Positions 16,246 through 24,440 are shown, counted from the stretch's first letter. The stretch is DNA of 32,043 nucleotides from Faecalibacterium sp. CAG:1138 (GCA_000434675.1 HF988638.1:105082-137124), one strand, 5' to 3'. Notes: a model not told the origin generated them from the letters alone. A program made the numbers and translations.

Positions 16246-16728
16246 ATGACGTTAGGAACAGTTTTGGCAATACTTGGCGCAGCTTGCGCATCGATTTTCG
16301 CCGGTCTCGGCAGTGTTTTCGGAGTGAGCGCGGCAGGTCGCGCCGCCGCAGGCGTTACTGCAGAGGATCCGGACAAATTCTCAAAATGCCTTATCTTGCA
16401 GCTTTTGCCGGGCACGCAGGGCATCTATGGCTTGCTTATTGCATTCTTGGTGTTCTTGAAAATCGGTTTGTTCGGCGGTCTGCAACCTCTGACTACCGAA
16501 TGCGGTCTCGGACTTCTGTTCAGCTGTTTGCCGATAGCAATAGTCGGTTTTTTGAGCGCAATTTATCAGGCTAAAGTGGCAATCGCGGGCATCGCAGTGG
16601 TCGCAAAACGTCCGGAAGAAAGCGGCAAATCCATCATCATGACCGTCATGGTCGAAACCTACGCTATTTTGGCGCTGCTCATAAGCTTTTTGGGAGTGTT
16701 CATTCCAAAGCTTTCCGTGGTTGCATAG
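16246..16728 (+). CDS. ntpK: V-type ATPase rotor ring subunit K (c subunit), sodium-type
   Basis: 160 residues, four transmembrane helices as two fused hairpins, the length of NtpK from E. hirae. The sodium ligands known in NtpK (Leu61, Thr64, Gln65, Gln110, Glu139, with Tyr68 closing the site) have counterparts here at Leu54, Thr57, Gln58, Gln108, Glu137 and Tyr61, in LLPGTQGIYG, IYQAKVAIAG and MVETYAILAL. The first hairpin lacks the carboxylate, so one ion per protomer is expected. This predicts Na+ rather than H+ transport. AGGAGG at 16231-16236 precedes the start. Confidence 0.95.
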   Translation: MTLGTVLAILGAACASIFAGLGSVFGVSAAGRAAAGVTAEDPDKFSKCLILQLLPGTQGIYGLLIAFLVFLKIGLFGGLQPLTTECGLGLLFSCLPIAIVGFLSAIYQAKVAIAGIAVVAKRPEESGKSIIMTVMVETYAILALLISFLGVFIPKLSVVA

Positions 16729-16737
16729 AGGTTATAA

Positions 16738-17334
16738 ATGGACGGGCAACAAAAAATCATCGACAAAATTTTGTCCGACGCCAAGCACGATGCCGGCGAG
16801 ATGCTTTCCGAAGCCTTGAAAAAGGCCGAAGCTCTCGTTGCGGCAAAGCAGTCTGAGGCCGACGCCGAATATGATCTTTCGGTCGAAGAGGCTCGAAAAG
16901 CGGGAGAAGAGGTGGTAAGACGCCGGTTGACGGTTGCCGACCTCGAGGTGAAAAAACTTTTGCTCTCCGCCAAAAAACAGGCCGTCGACGAAGCTTTTGA
17001 AGAAAGCCTCAAAAAACTTCTGGCGCTTCCGAAAGAGGAATATACCGCGCTTGTCGGAAGCATGATTGCGTCCGCCGCAGACGACGGCGACGTCGTTGTG
17101 ATTTCCGAAAACGACAAAAACGTTTTGACAAAAGCGGTTTTTGACAAAATTTCGGCAAAAATCGGCAAAAAGCTGACGCTTTCCGACACGTTCGGGAATT
17201 TCAAAGGCGGCGTTATGCTTTTGGGAAAAGGCGTGGACAAAAACTTGACTTTCGAATCCGAGCTTGCCCTTTTGAGGGACGAGGTTGAACCGGAAGTCGC
17301 AAAAATTATGTTTTCAAACGGTAAAAAATCATGA
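16738..17334 (+). CDS. ntpE: V-type ATPase peripheral stalk subunit E
   Basis: 198 residues. N-terminal half is a charged helix (GQQKIIDKILSDAKHDAGEM, then EEARKAGEEVV), the C-terminal half a mixed alpha/beta domain with FKGGVMLLGKGVDKN, matching the FxGGv pattern of subunit E, which clamps the outside of the catalytic head. GAGG ribosome site after the ntpK stop, nine bases between the genes. Its last codons overlap ntpC by ATGA (17331-17334). Confidence 0.92.
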   Translation: MDGQQKIIDKILSDAKHDAGEMLSEALKKAEALVAAKQSEADAEYDLSVEEARKAGEEVVRRRLTVADLEVKKLLLSAKKQAVDEAFEESLKKLLALPKEEYTALVGSMIASAADDGDVVVISENDKNVLTKAVFDKISAKIGKKLTLSDTFGNFKGGVMLLGKGVDKNLTFESELALLRDEVEPEVAKIMFSNGKKS

Positions 17335-18332
17335 CCGAAGCAGGGCTTTTGTATTCTAACGCTCGCATAAAGAGCATGGAAAATTCGCTGGTTTCGCCGC
17401 TTCAAATGGGAAGACTTTTGGACTGCGAAACTTTTTCCGATGCCGTAAAAATGCTTTCTGAATTCGGTTATACCGGCGGCACTGCGGCAGACGACGGCGT
17501 ATCATACGAAAATCTGCTCGACGCGGAGCGCGCCGCGGCAACCGACTTTTTCAAGGAAAACGTTTTCAAAAAAAGCGGACTGGAAACCATGCTTTTGCCT
17601 GCCGACTGGCACAATTTGAAATCGGCGCTGAAGGCAAAATACGGCAAGGTGAAAGACCTTTCGCTTCTCGTTTATCAAGGCGGGAACGTTGATCTCGAAA
17701 CCATCGAAAAAGCGGCGAACGGGGACGAAGATGCGGCAAGCGGTCTGACGGCCGAAATGAACGAAACGATTATGGCGGTCCGGGCAGAATTTGCCGAAAA
17801 TCCTCCTTCGGGAAGGTTTATCGACGTAGTCGCGGACAAGGCGATGTACAGAGAAATTTTTGCCATACTCAAAAAATCGTCTTCGCCGTGCCTGGTGAAG
17901 TATTTCGCTTTGCAGGTCGATCTTTTGAACCTTAAAAACTTTTATCGTTCAAAGAGGCTCCGCCTCGGAAAAGAGGAGTTTAGAGAAGGTTTTATTTCGG
18001 GTGGCAAGCTCAAGGAAACGCTGTTTTCGGAGGGCTACGAAACGCCTGACGAGAACTTTGCAAAACAAATCGAAAAGGTCGCGCCTGAATTTTTGAAAAT
18101 AACAAAGGTGCTTTCGGAGGGCAAAATCGCCGAAGCCGAAGCGATGGCTGATAATATGCAGCTTAAAATTTTCAAGGACGACAGAAACGACATGTTTTCC
18201 GTTGCGCCGATAGCGGGATTTTATCTCGCCAAGCTTACGGAAATCAAATCGGTCAAGCTTATTCTCGCCGCAAAAAAGAACGGCGTGGACAAACAACAAC
18301 TCAGAGTGAGGCTCAGAGAACTTTATGCGTAA
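17331..18332 (+). CDS. ntpC: V-type ATPase subunit C (d-type rotor adaptor)
   Basis: 333 residues, all-helical, resembling the funnel-shaped subunit that couples the central shaft to the K ring. Family-like features are the opening YSNARIKSMENSLVSP, internal LMKP-like repeats such as SPLQMGRLLDCETFSDAVK and DLLNLKNFYRSKRL, and the Arg/Glu-rich end LRVRLRELYA. Start overlaps the ntpE stop (ATGA) and its end overlaps ntpG by 8 bases, the arrangement of coupled translation. No odd features seen. Confidence 0.92.
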   Translation: MTEAGLLYSNARIKSMENSLVSPLQMGRLLDCETFSDAVKMLSEFGYTGGTAADDGVSYENLLDAERAAATDFFKENVFKKSGLETMLLPADWHNLKSALKAKYGKVKDLSLLVYQGGNVDLETIEKAANGDEDAASGLTAEMNETIMAVRAEFAENPPSGRFIDVVADKAMYREIFAILKKSSSPCLVKYFALQVDLLNLKNFYRSKRLRLGKEEFREGFISGGKLKETLFSEGYETPDENFAKQIEKVAPEFLKITKVLSEGKIAEAEAMADNMQLKIFKDDRNDMFSVAPIAGFYLAKLTEIKSVKLILAAKKNGVDKQQLRVRLRELYA

Positions 18333-18645
18333 CAACAGGATTGCCGTTATAGGCGACAAAGATTCGGTTTTGGCTTTCAAGGCGGTGGGCATGGACGTCT
18401 ATCCCGTGGAAGACCTTGCCGAAGCGGAAAAAACCGTCAAAATTCTGGCGAGGGACTACGCCGTGATTTTCGTTACCGAAGAAATCGCCGAAAAGGCGCA
18501 GGACATTCTGGGACGATATAAATCGCGCCCGTATCCTGCGATTATCCCTATTCCGTCGAACAAGGGGAGCAACGGATTCGGCATGGCAGGCGTAAAGGCC
18601 GACGTCGAAAAAGCAATCGGCGCAGACATTCTATTCAACAGCTAA
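18325..18645 (+). CDS. ntpG: V-type ATPase central shaft subunit (NtpG / subunit F family)
   Basis: 106 residues. Rossmann-like small subunit of the rotor shaft; called F in eukaryotic and archaeal naming and NtpG in E. hirae. Seen: IAVIGDKDSVLAFKAVGMDV at the start, YAVIFVTEEIAEKAQDIL in the middle, and PAIIPIPSNKGSNGFG near the end, all matching the family. It sits between ntpC and ntpA as in E. hirae, with the start inside the end of ntpC. It binds subunit D in the shaft. Confidence 0.93.
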   Translation: MRNNRIAVIGDKDSVLAFKAVGMDVYPVEDLAEAEKTVKILARDYAVIFVTEEIAEKAQDILGRYKSRPYPAIIPIPSNKGSNGFGMAGVKADVEKAIGADILFNS

Positions 18646-18657
18646 AAAGAGGTATAT

Positions 18658-20424
18658 ATGCAAAACAACACAGGTAAAATCGTCAAAGTCAGCGGTCCGT
18701 TGATCGTGGCGGAAAATATGGCCGACGTCAAAATGTACGACGTGGTGAAGGTTTCCAAAGAGGGGCTTGTCGGCGAAGTCATAGAGCTCAGGGGCGACAA
18801 GGCTTCCATTCAGGTTTACGAGGAAACGGGCGGCCTCGGCGTCGGGGAAGAAGTGGTTTCGACCGGTATGCCGCTGTCCGTCGAGCTTGCTCCGGGACTT
18901 ATCGAGGGTATTTACGACGGAATTCAGCGTCCGCTTGAAAAGCTTGCGGCTGTTTCCGGCGACAGAATAGGTCGCGGCGTAAGCGTGAGCGCGGTGGATC
19001 ATGAAAAGAAATGGCTTTTCTGTCCGACGGCAAAGGTCGGGCAAAAGGTGTCGGCGGGCGACGAACTCGGCTACGTTGACGAAACTCCGGTCGTCAGACA
19101 TAAAATTATGGTTCCGTACGGAGTAGAGGGCGTCGTAACTGAGATAAACGGCGGCAAATTCAACGTCACCGAAACCGTGGCCGTTCTGGACGGAGACAAA
19201 AAGGTCTGCATGCTCCAGAGGTGGCCTGTCAGAAAGGGGCGTCCGTATAAAAAAAAGATGACTCCGACCATGCCTATGGTTACCGGTCAGCGCGTAATTG
19301 ACACGCTGTTCCCGATTGCAAAAGGCGGCGTGGCGGCTGTTCCGGGGCCTTTCGGCAGCGGCAAAACCGTCGTTCAGCATCAGCTTGCAAAATGGGCGGA
19401 CGCCGAAATCATAGTTTACGTCGGCTGCGGCGAACGCGGCAACGAAATGACCGACGTTCTTAACGAATTTCCGGAGCTTACCGACCCGAAAACCGGCTAT
19501 CCTTTGATGAAGCGCACGGTTCTGATCGCAAACACTTCCGACATGCCGGTTGCGGCAAGGGAAGCGTCCATATACACCGGCATAACCATTGCCGAATATT
19601 TTAGGGACATGGGCTACAACGTCGCCATAATGGCAGACAGCACCAGCCGTTGGGCGGAAGCCTTGAGAGAAATGAGCGGCCGTTTGGAAGAAATGCCGGG
19701 CGAAGAAGGTTATCCTGCGTATCTTTCGTCCCGTCTTGCCGAGTTCTACGAAAGAGCAGGCGTTGTGAAAACGCTGGGCAGCGAGGAACGTGTGGGCAGC
19801 GTCAGCGCAATCGGCGCGGTAAGCCCTCCGGGCGGCGACCTTTCGGAACCTGTAAGTCAGGCAACGCTCAGAATCGTAAAAGTGTTTTGGGGGCTTTCGG
19901 CAAGCCTTGCTTACAAACGCCATTTCCCTGCAATCGACTGGTTGCAAAGCTACAGCCTTTACGCAGATCGTCTGAAGGAGTGGTACGATTTCAACGTCGG
20001 TGAAAAGTGGGTGAAGGATCGCGCCGAAATCATGATGATTTTGCAGGAAGAAGCTTCGCTTGACGAAATAGTTCGCCTGGTCGGCATCGACGCTCTGTCG
20101 CCTAAAGACAGGCTCATTATGGAAACGGCCAAGTCCGTAAGGGAAGACTATCTGCATCAGAACGCTTTCCACGAAGTGGATACCTACGCTTCGCTTGACA
20201 AACAGCTCAGGATGATGGAACTTATCCTCGGTTGGTATCACCTGGGGCTTGACGCTCTGGATAACGGCATCGAGGTTGAAGACTGGCTGGAGCTTTCGGT
20301 GAAAGAGAAAATCGGCAGAGCAAAATATATCCCCGAAGCAGAGCTTTCCAAATTTGAAGACATCACCAGAGAACTCAAACAGCAGGCCATAAAACTGGCC
20401 AACGAAGGAGTTGAAAATGCTTAA
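18658..20424 (+). CDS. ntpA: V-type ATPase catalytic subunit A
   Basis: 588 residues, the normal length. Catalyses ATP hydrolysis (or synthesis) in the A3B3 head. P-loop GPFGSGKT at 230-237 with Lys236; catalytic Glu259 in GCGERGNEMTDVL; the MADSTSRWAEALRE segment; and the V/A-type insertion between about 110 and 190 that F-type beta subunits lack. The N-terminal beta barrel starts GKIVKVSGPLIVAE. Translation signal GAGGTATATATG, 12 bases after ntpG. Its end overlaps ntpB by 8 bases. Confidence 0.97.
   Translation: MQNNTGKIVKVSGPLIVAENMADVKMYDVVKVSKEGLVGEVIELRGDKASIQVYEETGGLGVGEEVVSTGMPLSVELAPGLIEGIYDGIQRPLEKLAAVSGDRIGRGVSVSAVDHEKKWLFCPTAKVGQKVSAGDELGYVDETPVVRHKIMVPYGVEGVVTEINGGKFNVTETVAVLDGDKKVCMLQRWPVRKGRPYKKKMTPTMPMVTGQRVIDTLFPIAKGGVAAVPGPFGSGKTVVQHQLAKWADAEIIVYVGCGERGNEMTDVLNEFPELTDPKTGYPLMKRTVLIANTSDMPVAAREASIYTGITIAEYFRDMGYNVAIMADSTSRWAEALREMSGRLEEMPGEEGYPAYLSSRLAEFYERAGVVKTLGSEERVGSVSAIGAVSPPGGDLSEPVSQATLRIVKVFWGLSASLAYKRHFPAIDWLQSYSLYADRLKEWYDFNVGEKWVKDRAEIMMILQEEASLDEIVRLVGIDALSPKDRLIMETAKSVREDYLHQNAFHEVDTYASLDKQLRMMELILGWYHLGLDALDNGIEVEDWLELSVKEKIGRAKYIPEAELSKFEDITRELKQQAIKLANEGVENA
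20405..20410 (+). promoter_or_regulatory. Ribosome site that fixes the ntpB start at ATG 20417
   Basis: AAGGAG lies six bases before ATG 20417, within the last codons of ntpA. An in-frame TTG at 20411 directly abuts the site, so it cannot use it. Confidence 0.8.
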
Positions 20425-21799
20425 AGAGTACAAAACTATCCGAGAAGTCGTAGGACCTTTGATGCTCGTCGAGGGCGTTTCGGGCGTAAAATACGACGAA
20501 CTCGTGGAAATATGCCAGGATAACGGCGAAACGAGAAAAGGCAAGGTGCTTGAAGTCAATCGCGACAAGGCCCTCGTTCAGCTTTTCGAGCCGTCGCAAG
20601 GCCTCAAAATTTCCACCGCAAAAGCCAGATTTTTGGGAAGAAGCCTGTCGCTTAACGTTTCGGAAGACATGCTCGGCCGCGTTTTTGACGGCATGGGCAA
20701 CCCTAAAGACGGCGGCTCGCCGATCATTCCCGAAATGCGTCTGGACGTAAACGGCAGACCGATTAACCCTGCAATGAGGGATTACCCGAACGAGTTCATT
20801 CAGACCGGCATCTCCGCAATCGACGGCCTCAACACTTTGGTCAGAGGGCAAAAGCTGCCGGTGTTCAGTGCGTCGGGACTGCCGCACAGCGAGCTTGCGG
20901 CGCAGATTGCCAGACAAGCCAAGGTTTTGGGCACAGACAGCAAGTTTGCCGTCGTGTTCGCCGCCGTGGGCATCACGTTTGAAGAAGCGGAATTTTTCAT
21001 AAACGATTTCAGAAAAACGGGTGCAATCGAAAGAGCGGTGCTGTTTATCAACCTCGCCAACGATCCGGCGGTCGAGCGTATCGCAACTCCGCGCATGGCG
21101 TTGACGGCTGCGGAATATCTGGCTTTCGAAAAAGGTATGCACGTTCTGGTCATCACCACCGACATCACTAACTACGCTGAAGCTTTGAGAGAGGTTTCCG
21201 CCGCAAGAAAGGAAGTTCCTGGCCGCCGCGGCTATCCGGGCTATCTCTACACCGACCTCGCTTCCATGTACGAAAGAGCGGGCAGAATTAAGGGCAAAGA
21301 AGGCAGCATAACGCAGATTCCTGTGCTCACCATGCCTGAAGACGACAAAACTCACCCTATCCCTGACCTTACGGGTTACATCACCGAGGGGCAGATTATT
21401 TTGAGCCGCGAGCTTTACAAAAAGGGTGTAACGCCGCCTATCGACGTTTTGCCGAGCTTGTCGAGGCTTAAGGATAAGGGCATAGGCAGCGGCAAAACAA
21501 GAGAGGACCACGCCGACACTATGAACCAGCTGTTCTCGGCGTACGCGCAAGGCAAGGAAGCAAAGGAGCTGTCCGCAATCCTCGGCGAATCCGCGCTTTC
21601 CGACGTGGACAAAAAATTTGCGCGCTTTGCCGAAGAGTTTGAAAAACGCTACGTTTCTCAGGGCTTCGACACCGACAGATCCATCGAGGAAACGTTGGAC
21701 ATGGGCTGGGAGCTTTTGAAGCTGCTGCCTAAATCCGAACTCAAACGTATAAGAGACGAATATATCGAAAAATATCTGAATCGAAATGACAAGGCTTAA
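20417..21799 (+). CDS. ntpB: V-type ATPase regulatory subunit B
   Basis: 460 residues. Non-catalytic partner of subunit A; completes each ATP site by supplying an arginine finger, here Arg350 in PSLSRLKDKGIG. As expected of B subunits the P-loop is replaced by SASGLPHSE at 151-159. Further family segments are YKTIREVVGPLMLVEGV at the start, MPEDDKTHPIPDLTGYITEG, and the AARKEVPGRRGYPGYLYTD region. Start at ATG 20417 is chosen by the AAGGAG at 20405; it overlaps ntpA by 8 bases. Its end overlaps ntpD by 14. Confidence 0.97.
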   Translation: MLKEYKTIREVVGPLMLVEGVSGVKYDELVEICQDNGETRKGKVLEVNRDKALVQLFEPSQGLKISTAKARFLGRSLSLNVSEDMLGRVFDGMGNPKDGGSPIIPEMRLDVNGRPINPAMRDYPNEFIQTGISAIDGLNTLVRGQKLPVFSASGLPHSELAAQIARQAKVLGTDSKFAVVFAAVGITFEEAEFFINDFRKTGAIERAVLFINLANDPAVERIATPRMALTAAEYLAFEKGMHVLVITTDITNYAEALREVSAARKEVPGRRGYPGYLYTDLASMYERAGRIKGKEGSITQIPVLTMPEDDKTHPIPDLTGYITEGQIILSRELYKKGVTPPIDVLPSLSRLKDKGIGSGKTREDHADTMNQLFSAYAQGKEAKELSAILGESALSDVDKKFARFAEEFEKRYVSQGFDTDRSIEETLDMGWELLKLLPKSELKRIRDEYIEKYLNRNDKA

Positions 21800-22418
21800 C
21801 GTCAACCCGACGAGAATGGAATTAAGGCGCCTGAAAGCGCGTCTTAAAACCGCTGTCAGGGGGCACAAACTTCTAAAAGATAAGTCGGACGAAATGATCA
21901 GGCAATTTATGGTTTACGCCCGCAAAAACAAACAGCTTCGTATGGAAACCGAGGCTGCGCTTTCCGACGCGCTGAAAGGCTTTATGCTGGCCAGAGCCGT
22001 TTCCGACGACCAGGTTATCGAGGAAGCCGTGGCTATGCCTGCTTCGTTCGTGGAGGCCGAAGTGTCTACAAAATCGGTTATGAGCGTCGAGGTTCCGTCC
22101 ATAAAAATCAAGGAGCGAAAAGCGCAGGATATGTTCCCGTATTCTTTTTCGTCGGTCACCGCCGAGCTTGACGACAGCATCGTTACCCTTAACGGAGTGG
22201 TCGCCAAAATGGTGGAGCTTGCCGAAGTCGAAAAGACCTGCAACATGCTTGCCGACGAAATCGAAAAGAATCGCCGCCGCGTCAACGCGCTCGAGTACGT
22301 TATGATTCCGGAACTTGAGGAAACCATAAAGTATATTTCGATGAAGCTCGAGGAGCAGGAAAGAAGCAACGTCGTCAGACTGATGAAAGTCAAAGATATG
22401 ATTCAGAACAGAGATTAA
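21786..22418 (+). CDS. ntpD: V-type ATPase central shaft subunit D
   Basis: 210 residues. The long antiparallel coiled coil that turns inside the A3B3 head. Starts with the hallmark LNVNPTRMELRRLKARLKTA followed by RGHKLLKDKSDEMIRQF; the C-terminal helix contains RRRVNALEYVMIPELEETI, also typical. Start is inside the end of ntpB with a weak ribosome site, so reinitiation from ntpB is likely. Last gene of the operon; a strong terminator starts 15 bases after the stop. The E. hirae ntpH and ntpJ genes are absent here. Confidence 0.96.
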   Translation: MTRLNVNPTRMELRRLKARLKTAVRGHKLLKDKSDEMIRQFMVYARKNKQLRMETEAALSDALKGFMLARAVSDDQVIEEAVAMPASFVEAEVSTKSVMSVEVPSIKIKERKAQDMFPYSFSSVTAELDDSIVTLNGVVAKMVELAEVEKTCNMLADEIEKNRRRVNALEYVMIPELEETIKYISMKLEEQERSNVVRLMKVKDMIQNRD

Positions 22419-22433
22419 AAATAGCGAAAAATT

Positions 22434-22457
22434 CCGCGGCAACGCCGCGGTTTTTTT
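22434..22457 (+). terminator. Terminator of the rpiB/V-ATPase operon
   Basis: Perfect 7-bp GC stem CCGCGGC/GCCGCGG (22434-22440 with 22444-22450), AAC loop, seven T. Confidence 0.93.
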
Positions 22458-22506
22458 ATTTGTCATAAAACCTCGCCGTTTTGCATTTATATAAGCGAGG
22501 TGAATT

Positions 22507-23178
22507 ATGAAAAAATTTTGTATAGTTATGCTTGTTCTCGCCGTTGCGGTTTGTGGTTTTTCCGCTTGCGGCGACAAAAAACCGGAAAAAATCAAATATA
22601 TCGAAAACGTCAGTCATTATGAAACGCACGCGTATCGCGCGGACACTGCCGACTACTTGGTGGAAATTTCCGCGGGCGTCAAAGAAAAACCGTTCGTAGC
22701 CGACGGCAAGGTCGGGGAAACGGTGGAATTTCAGACCGTGAAAATCACCCCTAAAAAGAATGCCGAAGCCACGGAACTGGACTTTAAGGTGAAGTATGAG
22801 GGCGGCGAATTTTCGGGCAAAGCACAAAAAGACAAATTCGGCCCGGGTTACACCGCAAACATAGATATCGGCGAAAACGTCGGGAAGATAGAATCGGTGA
22901 GTGTGGCGGGCGGAAAGGAAATCCCGCTCGAAAACCTTCTGGACGGCAAAATCGGTTGGGAGGACGCCTTCAAGGTTGCCACCGAAACCCTCAAAGATTT
23001 CATTGAAGCAAACCTTGACGAAAAAGGAAAATTCAAAAAGGAAATCTGCGTCAAATATCTGATGAACCCGTACAGCGGAAACGGCGAATACTACTGGTAC
23101 GTCGCTTTCATCGGCGAAGGATTCGACTACACGGCAATTCTGGTCAATCCGACCGACGGCAAAGTCGTCGCAAAATAA
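22507..23178 (+). CDS. Small lipoprotein, possibly with a C-terminal PepSY-like fold
   Basis: 223 residues. Signal peptide II: MKKFC, hydrophobic core, then GFSAC with Cys21 as the likely lipidated residue, followed by GDKKPEK. The mature part begins with a beta-rich region (about 50-135) and ends with a helix plus strands, GEYYWYVAFIGEGFDYTAIL and NPTDGKVV, which recall PepSY-type domains where a strand carries a D-x-x-G-K turn. That assignment is tentative. GCGAGG sits before ATG. I could not find a well-spaced promoter: TTGTCA at 22460 is 22 bases from a TATATA at 22488. Terminators on both sides make it a single-gene unit. Role unknown; the neighbouring metal transporter may be coincidental. 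Confidence 0.8.
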   Translation: MKKFCIVMLVLAVAVCGFSACGDKKPEKIKYIENVSHYETHAYRADTADYLVEISAGVKEKPFVADGKVGETVEFQTVKITPKKNAEATELDFKVKYEGGEFSGKAQKDKFGPGYTANIDIGENVGKIESVSVAGGKEIPLENLLDGKIGWEDAFKVATETLKDFIEANLDEKGKFKKEICVKYLMNPYSGNGEYYWYVAFIGEGFDYTAILVNPTDGKVVAK

Positions 23179-23182
23179 AAAG

Positions 23183-23208
23183 CAGGGCATAGGCCCTGTT
23201 TTTTTTTT
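23183..23208 (+). terminator. Intrinsic terminator after the small lipoprotein
   Basis: 6-bp stem CAGGGC/GCCCTG (23183-23188 with 23193-23198), ATAG loop, ten T. Confidence 0.9.
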
Positions 23209-23210
23209 GT

Positions 23211-23238
23211 TTTACAAAGGAAGGTAGGTGAATATATT
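23211..23238 (+). promoter_or_regulatory. Weak candidate promoter for the ZIP transporter
   Basis: TTTACA at 23211-23216, 16-base spacer, TATATT at 23233-23238. If used, the RNA would start near 23245 and begin almost at the GGAGGG ribosome site, which would exclude the upstream GTG start. Confidence 0.35.
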
Positions 23239-23254
23239 TAGGTTGGAGGGAATT

Positions 23255-24001
23255 ATGCTTATCGTTGCTTTGACTGCATTCGGCGTGGGCGGTGCAACCG
23301 TTTTGGGGGCGATCTTCGGCTTTTTGTTCAAAAAATCTTCCGCGAAAACGGGCGACGTGGTTTTGGGATTTGCCGCGGGTGTGATGATGGCCGCCTCCGT
23401 CGTCGGCCTTATAACGCCGTCGCTGTCTCTTGGCGGAAAGTACGGCATTTTCGTTACCGTGGGCGGAATTCTGGCGGGAACGATCGTCGTCGGTCTTTTG
23501 GAAACCTTTATACAAAAAAGAACTATTTTGTCCGAAAAAGACGGCGTTTCTTCCGAAAAAATCAAAAAAATACTGCTTTTGGTCGCCGCAATCGCAATTC
23601 ATAATTTGCCTGAGGGAATAGCTGCGGGCGTGGGTTTCGGCGGCGAAAACGTGTCGGACGCCTTGGTTGTGGCGGCAAGCATAGCTCTTCAGAATTTTCC
23701 CGAAGGCATGGCCGTTTGCGCTCCGATGATCGCCTCAGGCTTTTCGAAAAAGACAACGTTTTTCATTGCTCTCGGAACGGGGCTTATCGAAGTCGTCGGA
23801 ACTTTCGTCGGCTATTTCGCCGTAACCGTTTCGAAAGCTATGCTCCCGTTTTCGTTGGCTTTTGCCGGTGGCACCATGGTGTACGTCATTTCCGACGACA
23901 TAATCCCCGAAACGCATCTGTCGGGAAACGGAAAGGCTTCCACTTTTGCGCTTATAATCGGCTTCGTGGTTATGCTGACGCTGGATTGGTTTTTCGGATA
24001 A
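23255..24001 (+). CDS. ZIP-family divalent metal transporter (GufA type)
   Basis: 248 residues from ATG 23255, about eight membrane helices. ZIP transporters bring Zn2+ or Fe2+/Mn2+ into the cytoplasm. The paired metal-site motifs are visible: HNLPEG (His116, Asn117, Glu120) in helix 4 and QNFPEG (Gln146, Asn147, Glu150) in helix 5; SDDIIPETH near 213-221 matches the GufA branch. Metal specificity cannot be read from this. Start choice: GGAGGG at 23245-23250 serves ATG 23255, but a GTG at 23228 in frame also has AAGG upstream and would add nine residues (NIFRLEGI segment) unlike the family. Ends 20 bases from the convergent minus-strand gene with no terminator visible. Confidence 0.92.
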   Translation: MLIVALTAFGVGGATVLGAIFGFLFKKSSAKTGDVVLGFAAGVMMAASVVGLITPSLSLGGKYGIFVTVGGILAGTIVVGLLETFIQKRTILSEKDGVSSEKIKKILLLVAAIAIHNLPEGIAAGVGFGGENVSDALVVAASIALQNFPEGMAVCAPMIASGFSKKTTFFIALGTGLIEVVGTFVGYFAVTVSKAMLPFSLAFAGGTMVYVISDDIIPETHLSGNGKASTFALIIGFVVMLTLDWFFG

Positions 24002-24021
24002 AAACCTTTGAACGTTGCCAT

Positions 24022-24345
24022 TTATCTGAATTCGAGAGTGTTGTTAGGGTACTTTTTTACAAAATCTACCATCACACTTAAAATAAGACTCCATCTGTAG
24101 TCGTCGCTGGTTTCTTGTCTTTCGATTTTGTCCAAATCGAGTCCGACGAAAATGAGTTTCAAGTTTTCGTTGTGATTATACCACATAAATTCGTTCAAAA
24201 TGTCCGCATGAAAGTGCAAGTCGGGCAGATCTTCAAAATCTATGATACCTTTCCCGTCGAGTTTGACAAAAACGTCCCTATAAAAATCTTTATAAGTCTC
24301 GCCTGTTGATTTGTAATCCGAAATGTTAAATATAACTTCTTTCAT
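24022..24345 (-). CDS. Unrecognised small acidic protein
   Basis: 107 residues from the ATG at 24345, chosen because AAGGAG (24353-24358, minus strand) stands seven bases before it; the longer open frame upstream adds an Arg-rich stretch encoded by terminator and leader DNA. No signal peptide or membrane helix. The protein is soluble, rich in Asp, Leu, Phe and Tyr, with DLPDLHFHADILNEFMWY in the middle and an alpha/beta look (LKLIFVGLDLD strand, then a helix SLILSVMVDFVKKY). I considered a barstar-type inhibitor because of size and acidity, but the typical barstar core is not evident. No promoter with a good -35 was seen; it lies downstream of the glycosidase terminator. Confidence 0.7.
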   Translation of the reverse strand: MKEVIFNISDYKSTGETYKDFYRDVFVKLDGKGIIDFEDLPDLHFHADILNEFMWYNHNENLKLIFVGLDLDKIERQETSDDYRWSLILSVMVDFVKKYPNNTLEFR

Positions 24346-24352
24346 TCCTCGT

Positions 24353-24358
24353 CTCCTT
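24353..24358 (-). promoter_or_regulatory. Ribosome site deciding the start of the 107-residue protein
   Basis: AAGGAG on the minus strand, seven bases before ATG at 24345. Confidence 0.75.
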
Positions 24359-24406
24359 CTTCGTTTTCTCCGATAATATAATAAATGTCGCCTGCATAAT
24401 GGTCGG

Positions 24407-24440
24407 AAAAAAATTGTGGCGCAAAAGATTATGCGCCACA
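24407..24440 (-). terminator. Intrinsic terminator of the GH3 gene
   Basis: Read on the minus strand: perfect 9-bp stem TGTGGCGCA/TGCGCCACA (24432-24440 with 24415-24423), 8-base loop, then AA and seven T. Confidence 0.88.

Noticed and set aside
18631..20568. 645-codon open frame on the minus strand
   Set aside because: Antisense to ntpA, which is certain. No start signal or recognisable domain.
22460..22493. Promoter for the small lipoprotein
   Set aside because: TTGTCA and TATATA are present, but their 22-base spacing is too long for sigma-A.
23228..23254. GTG start for the ZIP transporter
   Set aside because: It has a purine run upstream, but it adds nine residues unlike the family and would lie before the candidate transcription start; ATG 23255 with GGAGGG is preferred.
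24022..24345. Barstar-like inhibitor
   Set aside because: Size and acidity fit, but I could not see the characteristic barstar core, so the protein is left unassigned.
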